Below are positions 52,668-62,251 of a DNA stretch of 64,000 nucleotides, piece by piece. Origin of the DNA: Halomontanus rarus. Lineage in GTDB: Archaea > Halobacteriota > Halobacteria > Halobacteriales > Natrialbaceae. The notes under the pieces were generated by a model that saw only the letters and a list, made by a program, of their open reading frames with translations, did no database searches and was not told the DNA's origin. The first letter of the stretch is position 1; each line of letters opens with the position of its first letter. Location of the stretch: NCBI RefSeq assembly GCF_017357405.1, contig NZ_CP071598.1, positions 682,001 to 746,000 of the forward strand, in the 5' to 3' direction. Made by a program: the position numbers and the translations under genes.

Positions 52668-55460
52668 GTGACTGCAGGTCCATATTCTTCGGCGTCCGGT
52701 ACCGACACCGACGCCGATACTGAGACTGACACCTGTGATTTCTGTGGGCAGGAATTCTCTGGTCGCCCGATCGAAGACGACAGCGGTCCAGAGGAAGCCG
52801 ACGAAGACGAAGCGAAGACGTTCTGCTCGAGCGGTTGTCGAGTCGTCCAGACGACGCTCGGAGACGCGGACTTCGAGACGCCGGCCGACCCGGAATCTGT
52901 GGCACACGAGGTGTTTCCAGAGAGCGAGGAATCGACGACCAGCGAGCAGAACGGTGACATTCCCAGCGATTCTGGACTCGGTGAGCGTGACGGCGCCGGT
53001 ACTGACACCGCTAGTGATGACGCCGATACCGAAACCGGTGGTGACGACATCGACATCGACACCGACACCGGTGACCGCAACGGCGAAATCACCGACGAAA
53101 AGAAGGGGGACGGTCACGCGGTCACCCCCACGCGAACGTTTCTCCGAATCGACGGCATGCACTCCGCGACGTGTGAGGCGTTCCTCGAGTCCGTCGCCAC
53201 CGACCAGGACGGCGTCACCGCCGCGGAGGCGAGTTACGTTACTGAATCGATCCGTGTCGACTACGACCGAACCCGAACCTCGCCGTCAGAGCTTCGGGAC
53301 GCCTTGAGTACCGTCGGGTACACCGCGTATCTCCGCGACGATGCGGCCGGGTCCGAAATCGACGGGAACGATGCGGAGGCGACAGGATCGACGCGCCGGT
53401 CGCGGGAGATGTCCGGGATCCGAAAGCGGCGGGCCGACGACATGATGGACGCGCGGTACATTCTCGGCGTCGTCTTCGGGGCGTTCCTGATGATTCCCTA
53501 CGTCGCCTTGCTGTATCCGTCCCACCTCGCGTCGGTGTACAGCGGCGGTCCGTTACAGCACTTCGAGGGATCGTTCGTGGACGGCGGCGGCCTGCTGTTC
53601 ATGCGCGTCTACCTCGTCCTGACGGGAATCGTCCTCTACGTCACCGGAATGCCCCTGCTTCGGGGGGCGTACGTCAGTCTGAAGATGCGGCGACCGAACA
53701 CGGATCTCCTCGCCGCGATCACCATCGTCAGCGCCTACCTCTACAGTACGATCGCCGTCTTCGTCGGCGACGGCGACATTTACTACGATCTGGTGCTCGT
53801 GATCGCCGCCGTCGTGATGGGCGCAATCTTCTACGAATCGTCGATCAAACAGCGCGCGATGGATCGACTCACGGAGCTCACGATCTCGCAGGTCGACAGC
53901 GCTCGACGATACGACGCCGACGGAACGACGACCGAGGTCGACGTCGACGACCTCGAGTCGGGTGATCGCGTCCTCGTCCGGCAGGGCGAACGGATTCCAG
54001 TCGACGGCGTGCTCGCGGACGGTGGGTGTACGGTCGACGAAGCGGTCGTGACGGGCGAGTCCCTCCCGGTCTCCAAGCAGGCGGGCGACGACGTCGTCGG
54101 CGGTTCTGTCGTCACGGCCGACGCGGCCGTCGTGCGAGTCGGTGACAGGACCTCGAGCAGTATCGACCGTCTCACGACGACCGTCTGGAACCTCCAGAGT
54201 GCGGATCACGGGATTCAGCGACGGGCCGATCGACTCGCCGGGAGGGTCGCACCGGGTATCGTGGCCGGCGCTGCCCTCGTCGGTGCCGTTGCGTTCGGGC
54301 TCGGAACGAGTCCCGTCGGCTCCGTGCTGGCATCGCTGACCGTTCTCGTCGTCGCCTGCCCGTGGGCGCTCGGATTCGCGACGCCGCTGTCGATCGCGAC
54401 GAGTATCGAAGCGGCGATGGAACGCGGGATCGTCGTCTTCGACGAGACCATCTTCGAACGCCTTCGAGGTATCGACGTCGTCGTCTTCGACAAGACGGGG
54501 ACCCTGACACGAGGGCAGATGGAGGTCCTCGAGGCCGACGGACCCGACGAGCTGCTGGCGGCTGCGGGACTCCTCGAGCGTCGGGCGTCACACCCCGCTG
54601 CGGAGGCGATCGTCTCCGCGTTCGGCGAGCCGGCGACGGGAGTGGACGGGGACGTGGACGTGGGGTCCGACGGCGGCGAGAACCGAGCGGACGGCGCCGT
54701 AATAACGGACGGAGACCGGATCAGTGACTTCGAGAGCCACTCGAACGGCGTCGAGGGAACCGTCGGCGGAGAACGGATCCTCGTCGGTCACCCGGATCTC
54801 TTCGCTGAACGGGGATGGTCGGTCGACGAAGCTATCGAAACGCAGGTGCTCGAGGCTCGCGGCTTCGGCCGGTTGCCGATCGTCGTCGGTCGAAACGGGA
54901 ACGCCGAGGGGGTCGTCGTCATCGGAGACGAGCCACGAGAGGGGTGGGAAGAGACCGTCACGAGACTCCGCGAGCGCGGGATCGAGGTGATCGTGTTGAC
55001 CGGCGACGACGAGGAGGCGACGGACTTCTTCAATCGCCAGTCCGCCGTCGAGCACGTGTTCGCGGGCGTCCCGCCCGCTGGAAAGACGGCGACGATCCGG
55101 CGGTTGCGAGTCGACAATCGTGTCACGATGGTCGGTGACGGGACGAACGACGCACCAGCACTCGCCGAATCGGATCTCGGGATCTCGCTCGGCAGCGGGG
55201 CCGCACTGGCCTCCGACGCCGCCGATATCGCGATCGTCGACGACGACCTCTCGGGCGTCGAGACGGCGTTCGATCTGGCGAGTGCGGCCCGGCGCCGCGT
55301 CGATCAAAACACGGCGCTGGCGCTGGTTTACAATGCAGTCGCGATTCCACTCGCGCTCGCCGGACTGTTGAATCCCCTGTTCGCGATGGCGGCGGTCGCC
55401 GTGACCGGTCTTCTCGTCGGGGTAAACTCTTCGCGGAGTCTACTCGAGGACGAGGACTAG
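52668..55460 (+). CDS. Heavy-metal P1B-type ATPase with atypical metal motifs
   Basis: A 930-residue protein with a GTG start. An N-terminal CDFCGQEF...FCSSGC set (Cys23, 26, 53, 57) looks like a zinc-ribbon/TRASH-type metal site, then an Asp/Thr-rich linker, then a heavy-metal-associated domain at about 155-225. The pump core shows TGESLPVSK, DKTGTLT (Asp608), RRASHPAAE (HP motif) and VGDGTNDAPAL. Membrane spans flank ACPWALGFATP. The transport motif is Cys564-Pro-Trp rather than Cys-Pro-Cys, and the HMA motif is GMHSATC, missing its first cysteine. Cu-type export is the family norm, but the ion is uncertain here. Confidence 0.88.
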   Translation: MTAGPYSSASGTDTDADTETDTCDFCGQEFSGRPIEDDSGPEEADEDEAKTFCSSGCRVVQTTLGDADFETPADPESVAHEVFPESEESTTSEQNGDIPSDSGLGERDGAGTDTASDDADTETGGDDIDIDTDTGDRNGEITDEKKGDGHAVTPTRTFLRIDGMHSATCEAFLESVATDQDGVTAAEASYVTESIRVDYDRTRTSPSELRDALSTVGYTAYLRDDAAGSEIDGNDAEATGSTRRSREMSGIRKRRADDMMDARYILGVVFGAFLMIPYVALLYPSHLASVYSGGPLQHFEGSFVDGGGLLFMRVYLVLTGIVLYVTGMPLLRGAYVSLKMRRPNTDLLAAITIVSAYLYSTIAVFVGDGDIYYDLVLVIAAVVMGAIFYESSIKQRAMDRLTELTISQVDSARRYDADGTTTEVDVDDLESGDRVLVRQGERIPVDGVLADGGCTVDEAVVTGESLPVSKQAGDDVVGGSVVTADAAVVRVGDRTSSSIDRLTTTVWNLQSADHGIQRRADRLAGRVAPGIVAGAALVGAVAFGLGTSPVGSVLASLTVLVVACPWALGFATPLSIATSIEAAMERGIVVFDETIFERLRGIDVVVFDKTGTLTRGQMEVLEADGPDELLAAAGLLERRASHPAAEAIVSAFGEPATGVDGDVDVGSDGGENRADGAVITDGDRISDFESHSNGVEGTVGGERILVGHPDLFAERGWSVDEAIETQVLEARGFGRLPIVVGRNGNAEGVVVIGDEPREGWEETVTRLRERGIEVIVLTGDDEEATDFFNRQSAVEHVFAGVPPAGKTATIRRLRVDNRVTMVGDGTNDAPALAESDLGISLGSGAALASDAADIAIVDDDLSGVETAFDLASAARRRVDQNTALALVYNAVAIPLALAGLLNPLFAMAAVAVTGLLVGVNSSRSLLEDED

Positions 55461-55538
55461 CAGTTCACTCACCAGCGTCGTCTCGCCTACTCTCCTGCGT
55501 CGTCTTCTCCGGTTTACTTCTCTCGCTCATCGCTCGCC

Positions 55539-56915
55539 TCACGCGTGCGCGCGCTCGTCCATCATGGCTGCGGCCGTCTCGGCCCAGCCGCCCCAGTGGA
55601 ACCCGACGACGACCACGGCGGCCCAGCAGATGTAACTGAGCACGATTCCCACGTAGATGCCCGGCAATCCGTAGCCGAGCGGAATACTCGCGACGTACGA
55701 AAAACCGAGCATGAACGCGAAGGTACCGACGAAACGGGCGTAGAACGGCGTCCGGGTATCGCCCGCGCCCCGCAAGGTCCCGGCGAGCGGGAAGAAGATC
55801 CCGAAGCAGACCATCGAGACGCCGAAGACGCGAGTGAAGTCGACGGCGTATCCGATCGTGGTCGGATCTTGCGTGAAGATTCGAACCAGTGGCTCGGCGG
55901 CGACGACCAGGGCGACGCCGGCACAGCCGAGCGTGATAACGCCGAGGACCAGGATGGCCTGTCCGGCCGAACGAGCGCCCTCCGGGTCGCCTTCACCCAA
56001 TGTCTGTCCGACGATGATGCTCGCGGCGGTACTGAACGACCGGTAGAGGGGGCCGGTGAGCTGTTGGTAGATCCGCCGACCGATGTGGTAGGCCGCGTTG
56101 ACTTCGGTTCCGAAGAGCAACAACAGGGCGTTGAACGGAAAGTTCGCGATCGAGGTGCTCATTCCCTCGGCGAAGTTCGGCACGCTGACCGCGACGAGCT
56201 GTCGGGTGATGGTGAGGTCCCTCGAGCGAGCGAGTGACGCGAGCGAGAGGTCCGTTCGATCGCTCGCGATCGCCGCCGTTATCGCGATCGCTTCGACCGT
56301 TCGGCTGATCGCGGTGGCGATTCCGACGCCGACGATGCCGAGTTCTGGGAGCGTCCAGACGCCGAGACCCAGTCCGACGGTCGTCAGGATGTTGAGCACG
56401 TTCGCGCCCCCGTTGACGAGCATCGGGGTCTGCGTGTCGCCGGTTCCCTGTAACGAGCGCGCGCCGACGAGGCCGACGATCCGCATCGGTGCCGCGACGA
56501 AGACGATCGTCAGGTACGCGCCGCCGAGGCGGACGACCTCGGATTCGGCACCGAGGGCTGCGACGAGGGTCGGCCCGAACAGGAGGCCGACGAGGACGAA
56601 CGGTATCCCGCAGCAAAATCCGATCAGGAGCGCCTGCGTGATCGCCCGATCGCGGGTCAATTCCGCTCCGCGGCCGGTGTCCTGACTGGAGAGAGCGATC
56701 GCTCCGGTCCCGAGCCCCAGCCCGATCCGCAACGGAATCTGTGCGTAGAGATCGGCGAGGCCAACTGCGGCGACCGCCGCCGGCGAGAACAGCCCGGTGA
56801 CGACGATGTCGACGGTTCGCATCAGCGTGTTGAGCGTCTGCTGAACCGCGATCGGCCAGCCGAGCGAGATCGTTCGTCCCCAGATTTCGATTAAGCGCTC
56901 TCTACATCCGGTCAT
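55539..56915 (-). CDS. MATE-family multidrug/sodium efflux protein
   Basis: A 458-residue membrane protein with about twelve hydrophobic segments. LGWPIAVQQTLNTLMRTVDI at the N-terminus, GARSLQGTGDTQTPMLVNGG and, in the second half, GTLRGAGDTRTPFYARFVG are the paired MATE signatures from its internal duplication. It exports organic cations or drugs against a Na+ or H+ gradient. It is convergent with the P-type ATPase gene. Confidence 0.9.
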   Translation of the reverse strand: MTGCRERLIEIWGRTISLGWPIAVQQTLNTLMRTVDIVVTGLFSPAAVAAVGLADLYAQIPLRIGLGLGTGAIALSSQDTGRGAELTRDRAITQALLIGFCCGIPFVLVGLLFGPTLVAALGAESEVVRLGGAYLTIVFVAAPMRIVGLVGARSLQGTGDTQTPMLVNGGANVLNILTTVGLGLGVWTLPELGIVGVGIATAISRTVEAIAITAAIASDRTDLSLASLARSRDLTITRQLVAVSVPNFAEGMSTSIANFPFNALLLLFGTEVNAAYHIGRRIYQQLTGPLYRSFSTAASIIVGQTLGEGDPEGARSAGQAILVLGVITLGCAGVALVVAAEPLVRIFTQDPTTIGYAVDFTRVFGVSMVCFGIFFPLAGTLRGAGDTRTPFYARFVGTFAFMLGFSYVASIPLGYGLPGIYVGIVLSYICWAAVVVVGFHWGGWAETAAAMMDERAHA

Positions 56916-57064
56916 CTATCCGTTCGAACGGGTACCGGACACAGGTACAATTGTGTGCCGATCGGAAGTACTCGGTGCCGGTTGTGTCGGACCTTCTCCG
57001 TCTTCACCGTCTCCCCGGACCGGTTGACAGTCCGTACTATCGTGTAGGGAGTTCTTACGGAAAA

Positions 57065-57675
57065 TCAAGGAGAAAGCCCCGTGCTTTAGCGCGGGGATGA
57101 ATCCAACAACTCCTCAACAACCGACATTATCATGTAGTCCGGCATCGAACGTAGTAGTAAGCCAATCGCGTAAAGTATCAATCGGAAGACTCGGGGTCTC
57201 TTCCCGCCGATACGGACGGTTTCACGCCCACCACCTCGGTTCACAACGAAGTGGGGAATACGTGGTTGAGACTCGTTCGCCGTCCTCACAGAACCCGTAG
57301 CCCCGCTGGAATCGGGTGGTAACGCTCGTGTACGGGAGGGGGTGACGGCTTAACCAAAACACGCCCCATTCGCGGTTGCACTTCGCCACACTCGGCGTGG
57401 CGGAGTACGGTCGATGGCACGGCCCGTGTCGTCCCCGTCGAAACGATGGGGGCGAATCTCCGCGTTCGCACAGTCCGTTTAGGACTGGGCGTGGGGAGCG
57501 CCACAAGCAGGGGCGACTCGCAAGGAGTCGGCGTCACCACGCGCTCACCTCCCTGACGTGGAGCGCACGAACCCGGTACTCCCTTCATGGGAGGAAGTTG
57601 CCCTCAGGGGTTTGGGAACGACCCGATGCCCCACGCGGGAATCCTCGCCCTTCAGGGCGGGGAGGATGTCAATGG
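57065..57675. mobile_element. Eroded IS200/IS605-family element
   Basis: Two subterminal hairpins in the same orientation bound the region: GCCCCGTGCTTTAGCGCGGGG at its left end (about 57075) and CTCGCCCTTCAGGGCGGGGAG at its right end (about 57647). These are the palindromes typical of haloarchaeal IS605/IS1341-type ends. The stretch before the right end (57480-57672) resembles the non-coding guide-RNA (reRNA) region found downstream of tnpB genes. No intact tnpA or tnpB remains; frames inside are broken. Probably a non-autonomous or decayed copy. Confidence 0.65.
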
Positions 57676-57992
57676 TCGCAGGACGATTTCGGTTCCGGAT
57701 TTGGATTCGGATTCGGACGCATCGTCTCGAGGCCCGCCGAGACCGATGGAGAGCCGTTCGAGCCGATGCCAGCGCGGTGATGCGTCTCCCGTTCGGTCGG
57801 TGGTACCGAGACCGTGATCGGCGGCGATGAACGTGGCGGAGACGGCCTGTCTGGGGTACGTCGAGATATACGGTCGCACCGATCGCGCGGCCACACGAGT
57901 TGTTCGCATCTACAGTGGACGGCCAACGAGTCGGCCGGATCCGGCCGTCGAATTCGGTGAGCCAGAGCCACGCGGCTTACGACCGGCTCTCG
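57676..57992. other. Intergenic stretch without a gene
   Basis: About 320 bases between the IS remnant and the PadR gene. A short run TTCGGATTCGGATTCGG type repeat occurs near 57689-57718. No gene is supported. Confidence 0.4.
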
Positions 57993-58268
57993 TCAGAAGT
58001 CGACGTACTGAGACTCCCACTCGCGCCGCTCGTGAATGCGCGCTTCTCCGGCGTCCGTAATCGCGTAGTAATTGGTTCGCCGGTCGAGTTGCCCCTTCTC
58101 GACGAGTTCCTTGTTGACCAAGGTATCGAGGTTCGGATAGAGTCGACCGTGATTGATCTCGGAATCGTAGTACTTCTCGGCTTCCTCTTTGACTGTTTGG
58201 CCAGACGGTTGGTCGGCACCTGCGATGACGTACAGCAGGTCTCGCTGAAACCCGGTCAGATCCTCCAT
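57993..58268 (-). CDS. PadR-family transcriptional regulator
   Basis: A 91-residue winged-helix protein: LTGFQRDLLYVIAGADQPSG, then SEINHGRLYPNLDTLVNKEL and RRTNYYAITDAGEARI, the order and length of haloarchaeal PadR-like regulators. It likely binds its own promoter in the AT-rich 58269-58515 stretch. No linked target gene is obvious. The nearby MATE exporter, across the IS remnant, is a possible target by analogy with PadR control of efflux genes. Confidence 0.87.
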   Translation of the reverse strand: MEDLTGFQRDLLYVIAGADQPSGQTVKEEAEKYYDSEINHGRLYPNLDTLVNKELVEKGQLDRRTNYYAITDAGEARIHERREWESQYVDF

Positions 58269-58515
58269 ATTTCAATCACACGCACAATGCATCTGTCCGA
58301 CTATTTGTTATCCATCTCGTACAATTCGTTCGCGTTGCGTACCGTTCTTTGTCGCATTTCATACTCCGATTGCGACATATTTTCAACTGATAATTTGGAA
58401 CTATGAGAGTCTGACGAGAAACGGTCCAGCCGCATTCGACTCGAGGACTTCCGACGCCGACGGCGATCCGTGGAACCGATAGCAGATCGGGTGCCTCCGA
58501 CGATTCGGGACGGAC

Positions 58516-59613
58516 TCAGTTCTCCGACCGTCGATCGAGGTACGACGATAGTGCTTCCGGATCTCCCGTCTCGGCCGTCTCGACGTAGTACGTCGCACAG
58601 AGATTACCGAGTGCGAGCGCTTCGGTCCAGTCCCACTCGCGTGCCCGTGCGACCGCGACGGCGGCACTGAACCGATCACCGGCACCCGTTCGTCGACGTG
58701 GTTCCGCCGCGTCGAGGGTAGGGACGACGATTTCGTCCCCGGATTCGGTCTTCGTCTCGGTTTCAACCTCGGTCTCGATCTCGGTCTCGATCTCTGTCTC
58801 AATTTCGGCTTCGGCCGGCGCGACGACCGCCCTGTCTGACGCGTGCAGGACGGCACCCGAAATATCGGCCACAGTGCGTACCTCGGCGAGGCGCTCGCGA
58901 TCGGTCTTCGCTTCGATATCGGTGGCCTCCGCCGTATATTCGAGTTCTTCGGGGTTGACGCTGTAGACGACGTCGAACGCCGACTCGAGCTCGCCGAGCG
59001 TCTCGAGTAGTTCCGAGACGGCTCCTCGAGATCGATTTTTCACCGGCCCCGGATCGAGGACGAAGGTTCCGCCGTCGACCGTCTCGACCGCGAGTTCGGA
59101 GAGCGCAGCCGTCAGTCCCTCGAGTGACGCCCAGTTACCACAGCAGACGACGTCGGCCGACAGCGGATCTCGAGCCGACGGGCTCACGGTCCGGAGGTCG
59201 GCCAGCGACCAGCTGTCGATGTCGGCCGACGTGCGAGCGAAGACGAGATCGTCGTCGTCGAACGGATACACGTCGATCCGTGAGGGCTCACCCATCGACA
59301 GGGTTTCGAACGGGAGTTCGTCGAACACCGGATCGTCGAGGTGGCCGACGACCGTCGTCTCCTCCCCGAGCGCGTGTGTCTGGATGGCCATGTTGGGTGC
59401 CTGACCGCCCGGTTCTCGCGACTCGCGCTCGATCGAAATCGACGTGAGGTCGCCGCTCGCGATCAGTTTCCCGAACGTTTCACGGTCGGTGATCCGCTCG
59501 CCGTGTTCGTCGAAGACGGTGTAGTAGGTATCGACGCTCCCGTCGGGAAACGTCGTCACGCGCACCTGCGTGTCGTCGCTCGTGAATCGGTCGACGAGCC
59601 TACCGTATGCCAT
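58516..59613 (-). CDS. PfkB-family (ribokinase-like) sugar kinase
   Basis: A 365-residue protein starting MAYGRLVDRFTSDDTQVRVT. Family segments are EPGGQAPNMAIQTHALGEET (sugar site), DVVCCGNWASLEGLT, the anion-hole/catalytic GAGDRFSAAVAVARA and a helical C-terminus. A Glu-Ile-Glu-Thr repeat (about residues 270-290) lies before the active-site motif. The start at 59613 was chosen over an in-frame one at 59646 because the family starts near this point. It phosphorylates a sugar or nucleoside; substrate unknown. Confidence 0.83.
   Translation of the reverse strand: MAYGRLVDRFTSDDTQVRVTTFPDGSVDTYYTVFDEHGERITDRETFGKLIASGDLTSISIERESREPGGQAPNMAIQTHALGEETTVVGHLDDPVFDELPFETLSMGEPSRIDVYPFDDDDLVFARTSADIDSWSLADLRTVSPSARDPLSADVVCCGNWASLEGLTAALSELAVETVDGGTFVLDPGPVKNRSRGAVSELLETLGELESAFDVVYSVNPEELEYTAEATDIEAKTDRERLAEVRTVADISGAVLHASDRAVVAPAEAEIETEIETEIETEVETETKTESGDEIVVPTLDAAEPRRRTGAGDRFSAAVAVARAREWDWTEALALGNLCATYYVETAETGDPEALSSYLDRRSEN
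58753..58810. repeat. In-frame hexamer-type repeat in the kinase gene
   Basis: Units of CTCGGT/CTCGAT repeat about nine times and encode a Glu-Ile/Val-Glu-Thr run in the kinase. Being a multiple of three, slippage would change length without breaking the frame. Confidence 0.75.
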
Positions 59614-59716
59614 ATTCAACGAAACGAGTACACGGGCAAAAATCACCTGTTTGCAACGTCCGTCACTCGAGTCGACCGGCGGGGAACTCGTTCTCCTGCG
59701 TTCTCTTTCTCGCCGA

Positions 59717-59762
59717 TTACACTCTTGATGAGGGGTGTGCTTTCACTCTTGAGCGGGGGTGT
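59717..59762. promoter_or_regulatory. Pair of origin-recognition-box-like repeats away from the origin
   Basis: TTACACTCTTGATGAGGGGT (59717-59736) matches the inverted box sequence of the origin at 50.8-51.7 kb. A second, weaker copy TTTCACTCTTGAGCGGGGGT follows directly (59741-59760). They lie in a non-coding gap about 8 kb from the last box, and an AT-rich stretch lies 300 bases further on (60045-60085). Confidence 0.7.
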
Positions 59763-60164
59763 TTCGGTCGTTGCGTCTGACGGTGTCTCTCGACACACCA
59801 CCCTTCGAGAGACGGTCGAGTGCTACCGCTTCGGTCGCACTCTGCTCGATTCGTCTGTGGTTCGAGACAGGGGCCCCGTCCCCAGATTTCGGAATTCCTC
59901 CCGTAAACCCCGCTCTCTTGTCGCCGATACTGATGTGAACACTGTCGAGTCGTCCCTCTCTCGTCTCTCCCGATGAACGTACTCGATCCCCACGAACCGA
60001 GCGGTGAATCCGATGTCGTATCTCTCTAGTATAGCCTGTCATTCATGAACCAATGAATACAATCAGAATATATTAAAAATACCATGAACGTCCACTCCAG
60101 CCCTTAATCAGTATGTGAAATTCGGCAAAATACGGAAATACCTTTGATCGTGTTTATAGATTAA
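59763..60164. promoter_or_regulatory. Intergenic region with an AT-rich stretch
   Basis: The right half is AT-rich, with ATATATTAAAAATA near 60067-60080 and an inverted repeat ATTCATGAACCAATGAAT at about 60041-60058. TTTATAGATTAA at 60151-60162 directly abuts the ATG at 60165, too close for a TATA box, so the promoter is probably further up. No gene. Confidence 0.45.
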
Positions 60165-61268
60165 ATGGGACAGCGAACTGTCAGCAGCACTCGGTCGAAC
60201 ACTGATCTGAACGTCGCCGAGACGGTCCGGACGATTTCGGAAACGCAATCCGGCCTCGAGGTGAACGTCGCCGAGACGATCACCGCAGTGAACAAATCCC
60301 AGTGGAACGGAGTCGTCGACCGATCGACCCGCGGCAGCGTCTTCCATCGATACGAGTGGATCGACGCGATCGAAACCGGATTGGATTCCGCGCCGAAACA
60401 TATCGTCGTCAAAAAGGACGGGAACACCATCGGCGTGTTCCCGAACTTCGTCGTCGGAATCGAAAACACGCCGTTTCGTCGCCTCACGTCTATCTATCCC
60501 GGTTTCGGGGGGCCGCTGGTGACGACGGACGTCTCGGAGGCGCTCCCGCTCCTGATCGATGCCGTTCCGAAGCTCTGTTCCGGACGAACGATCCTCCACG
60601 AGATCCGGGCGCTCGACATGAGTTATCTTCGATACAACGACGCGATTCAGCGCCACGGCTATCGACCGATCCGGACGGGGTGTCGGTTCCAGCTAAATCT
60701 CGATAAGGGGTACGACGCGATACTCGACGGGATGAGTTCCTCTCGACGACGGGGCATCGAAAAGGGGCGCGAACACGACTACGAACTCGTCGAAGAAGAA
60801 CCGACGGTCGCGAACTTCGAACGATTCCACCGGGTGTACGAACAGCACATGGACCGCGTCGGCGGGCAGGCGTTTCCGATGGCCTTCTTCGAGAAGTTAC
60901 TCGAAATGAAATCGAAACTCCTGTTGGTCACCCTTCGGATCGACGGCGAGTACGCCGGTGGGATGCTCGAGTTGTGCAACGACGAGCAGTCGGCCGTCCA
61001 CGGATTCATCGCTTCGATCCCCCAGGAGTACTTCGAGTACCACGCGTCGGAACTCCTCTACGATTACGTAATCCGGTGGGGAATCGAGAACGGCTACGAG
61101 ACCTACGACCTCGGAGACACGGGAACGGACTTCGAAGACGGGGTGTTCCGGTTCAAGGAAGGCTTCGGCGGACAACTGGTCCCCAACCTCTTCTGGGAGC
61201 GTGGGTTCGGCATCAGATGGAAACTGTTCCAGGCCGGTCGATCGATGTACTGGCGACACTACAAGTAG
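60165..61268 (+). CDS. FemAB/BioF2-like GNAT-fold acyltransferase
   Basis: A 367-residue protein. After a hydrophilic N-terminus come two GNAT-like halves: SVFHRYEWIDAIETGLDSAP, PNFVVGIENTPFRRLTSIYP and YPGFGGPLV, then MSSSRRRGIEKGREHDYELV, LRIDGEYAGGMLELCNDEQS, GFIASIPQEYFEYHASELLY and DLGDTGTDFEDGVFRFKEGF. This order is that of FemAB/BioF2-like proteins, which attach amino acids or other acyl groups in cell-surface or exopolysaccharide assembly. Its acceptor is unknown. There are no membrane segments. Confidence 0.78.
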   Translation: MGQRTVSSTRSNTDLNVAETVRTISETQSGLEVNVAETITAVNKSQWNGVVDRSTRGSVFHRYEWIDAIETGLDSAPKHIVVKKDGNTIGVFPNFVVGIENTPFRRLTSIYPGFGGPLVTTDVSEALPLLIDAVPKLCSGRTILHEIRALDMSYLRYNDAIQRHGYRPIRTGCRFQLNLDKGYDAILDGMSSSRRRGIEKGREHDYELVEEEPTVANFERFHRVYEQHMDRVGGQAFPMAFFEKLLEMKSKLLLVTLRIDGEYAGGMLELCNDEQSAVHGFIASIPQEYFEYHASELLYDYVIRWGIENGYETYDLGDTGTDFEDGVFRFKEGFGGQLVPNLFWERGFGIRWKLFQAGRSMYWRHYK

Positions 61269-61317
61269 CAGCGGACGCCTCGAGTCGGCTTCCGGATGGT
61301 GCGGCAGGTCACGTTCG

Positions 61318-61382
61318 CACTCATACTTACACTCACACTCACACTCATACTTACTTTCACATTTACACTCACATTCACACTC
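61318..61382. repeat. CACTCA hexamer microsatellite
   Basis: About eleven imperfect units of CACTCA/CACTTA/CATTCA lie between the 3' ends of two convergent genes. It stops five bases before the stop codon of the regulator at 61387. It may be a slippage-prone spacer. Confidence 0.85.
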
Positions 61383-61386
61383 TCGA

Positions 61387-62082
61387 CTACGTGCTAAACA
61401 GCAACGAGAGGAGTTTGCGTTCGGCGGTTCGCAGATGTTGGAAGAAGGTCGCGGGCGTGACGTCGAGTTCCTCCGCGAGTTCGTCGCCGGATTTCTCGCG
61501 GGGCCAGTCGTAGTACCCTCGCATGTAGGCCAGCATGAGGACCTCGTGTTGACGGGTCGTCAGCATGTGAACGGTCATCTCCCGAAGTTCGTGACACTGA
61601 AATCGTGGCATTGGGTAGTCTTTCTGCCGACGGGCGACCATCTCCATCGACGGATACGCGTCCTGAAATCGATCGATAACCGTGCTCGCGGAGTATCCCG
61701 CCGGGATTTCGGCGACGATGTGAGCGACGCCATCTTCGCTCCCCAGCTCCGTCGGGATGGCTCCAGCGTCGGTCAAACTGACGACGAAAAACGCTCCCGA
61801 ACCGCTGATGCGGAATTCGACGATCACGCTTTCGTCGGTCTCGCTGACGACTCGCGCGTCGTATCCCTCGTAGCCGCGAGCGAACTCGAGAATCTCTGTC
61901 GAGGAGGCACCGGTAATCCGTTGAAAGACGGTGTAGGCGTCGTCGCTGCGCGGTAGTATCTGCAGGAGTTCCGCTTTACACCCCGTCTCCGATGAAAGCG
62001 CGGCTAACGGGTACTGTGAATCGTCGACCAGAAACTCGACTTCGACTATCTGTTCGGTGGCGGTTCCATCAGACGAACTCAC
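61387..62082 (-). CDS. Bat-type HTH-10 transcriptional regulator
   Basis: A 231-residue protein. The C-terminal part LTTRQHEVLMLAYMRGYYDW followed by PREKSGDELAEELDVTPATF and FQHLRTAERKLL is the HTH-10 (bacterio-opsin-activator type) DNA-binding domain. The N-terminal 160 residues form the usual non-catalytic sensor-like domain of short Bat-like regulators, without PAS or GAF signatures. It regulates transcription; target and signal are unknown. It is convergent with the FemAB-like gene. Confidence 0.88.
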   Translation of the reverse strand: MSSSDGTATEQIVEVEFLVDDSQYPLAALSSETGCKAELLQILPRSDDAYTVFQRITGASSTEILEFARGYEGYDARVVSETDESVIVEFRISGSGAFFVVSLTDAGAIPTELGSEDGVAHIVAEIPAGYSASTVIDRFQDAYPSMEMVARRQKDYPMPRFQCHELREMTVHMLTTRQHEVLMLAYMRGYYDWPREKSGDELAEELDVTPATFFQHLRTAERKLLSLLFST

Positions 62083-62251
62083 GGTCGAGGAGACGAGAGC
62101 GGTAGGTTTACGTATTACCGTCTAATACCCGCACGCGAATCAAGCAAATAAGTAACTCCCTTCCCCATACAGTTTTTCGAGACACGCTGACCACGGCGCT
62201 CTCCAAAGTAACAGAACGAGATACAAGTAATTAAGCGCGTGCGACGACTCG

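Noticed and set aside
61318..61382. CRISPR array
   Set aside because: Units are a 6-base microsatellite with no spacers. No repeat-spacer array was seen anywhere in the window.
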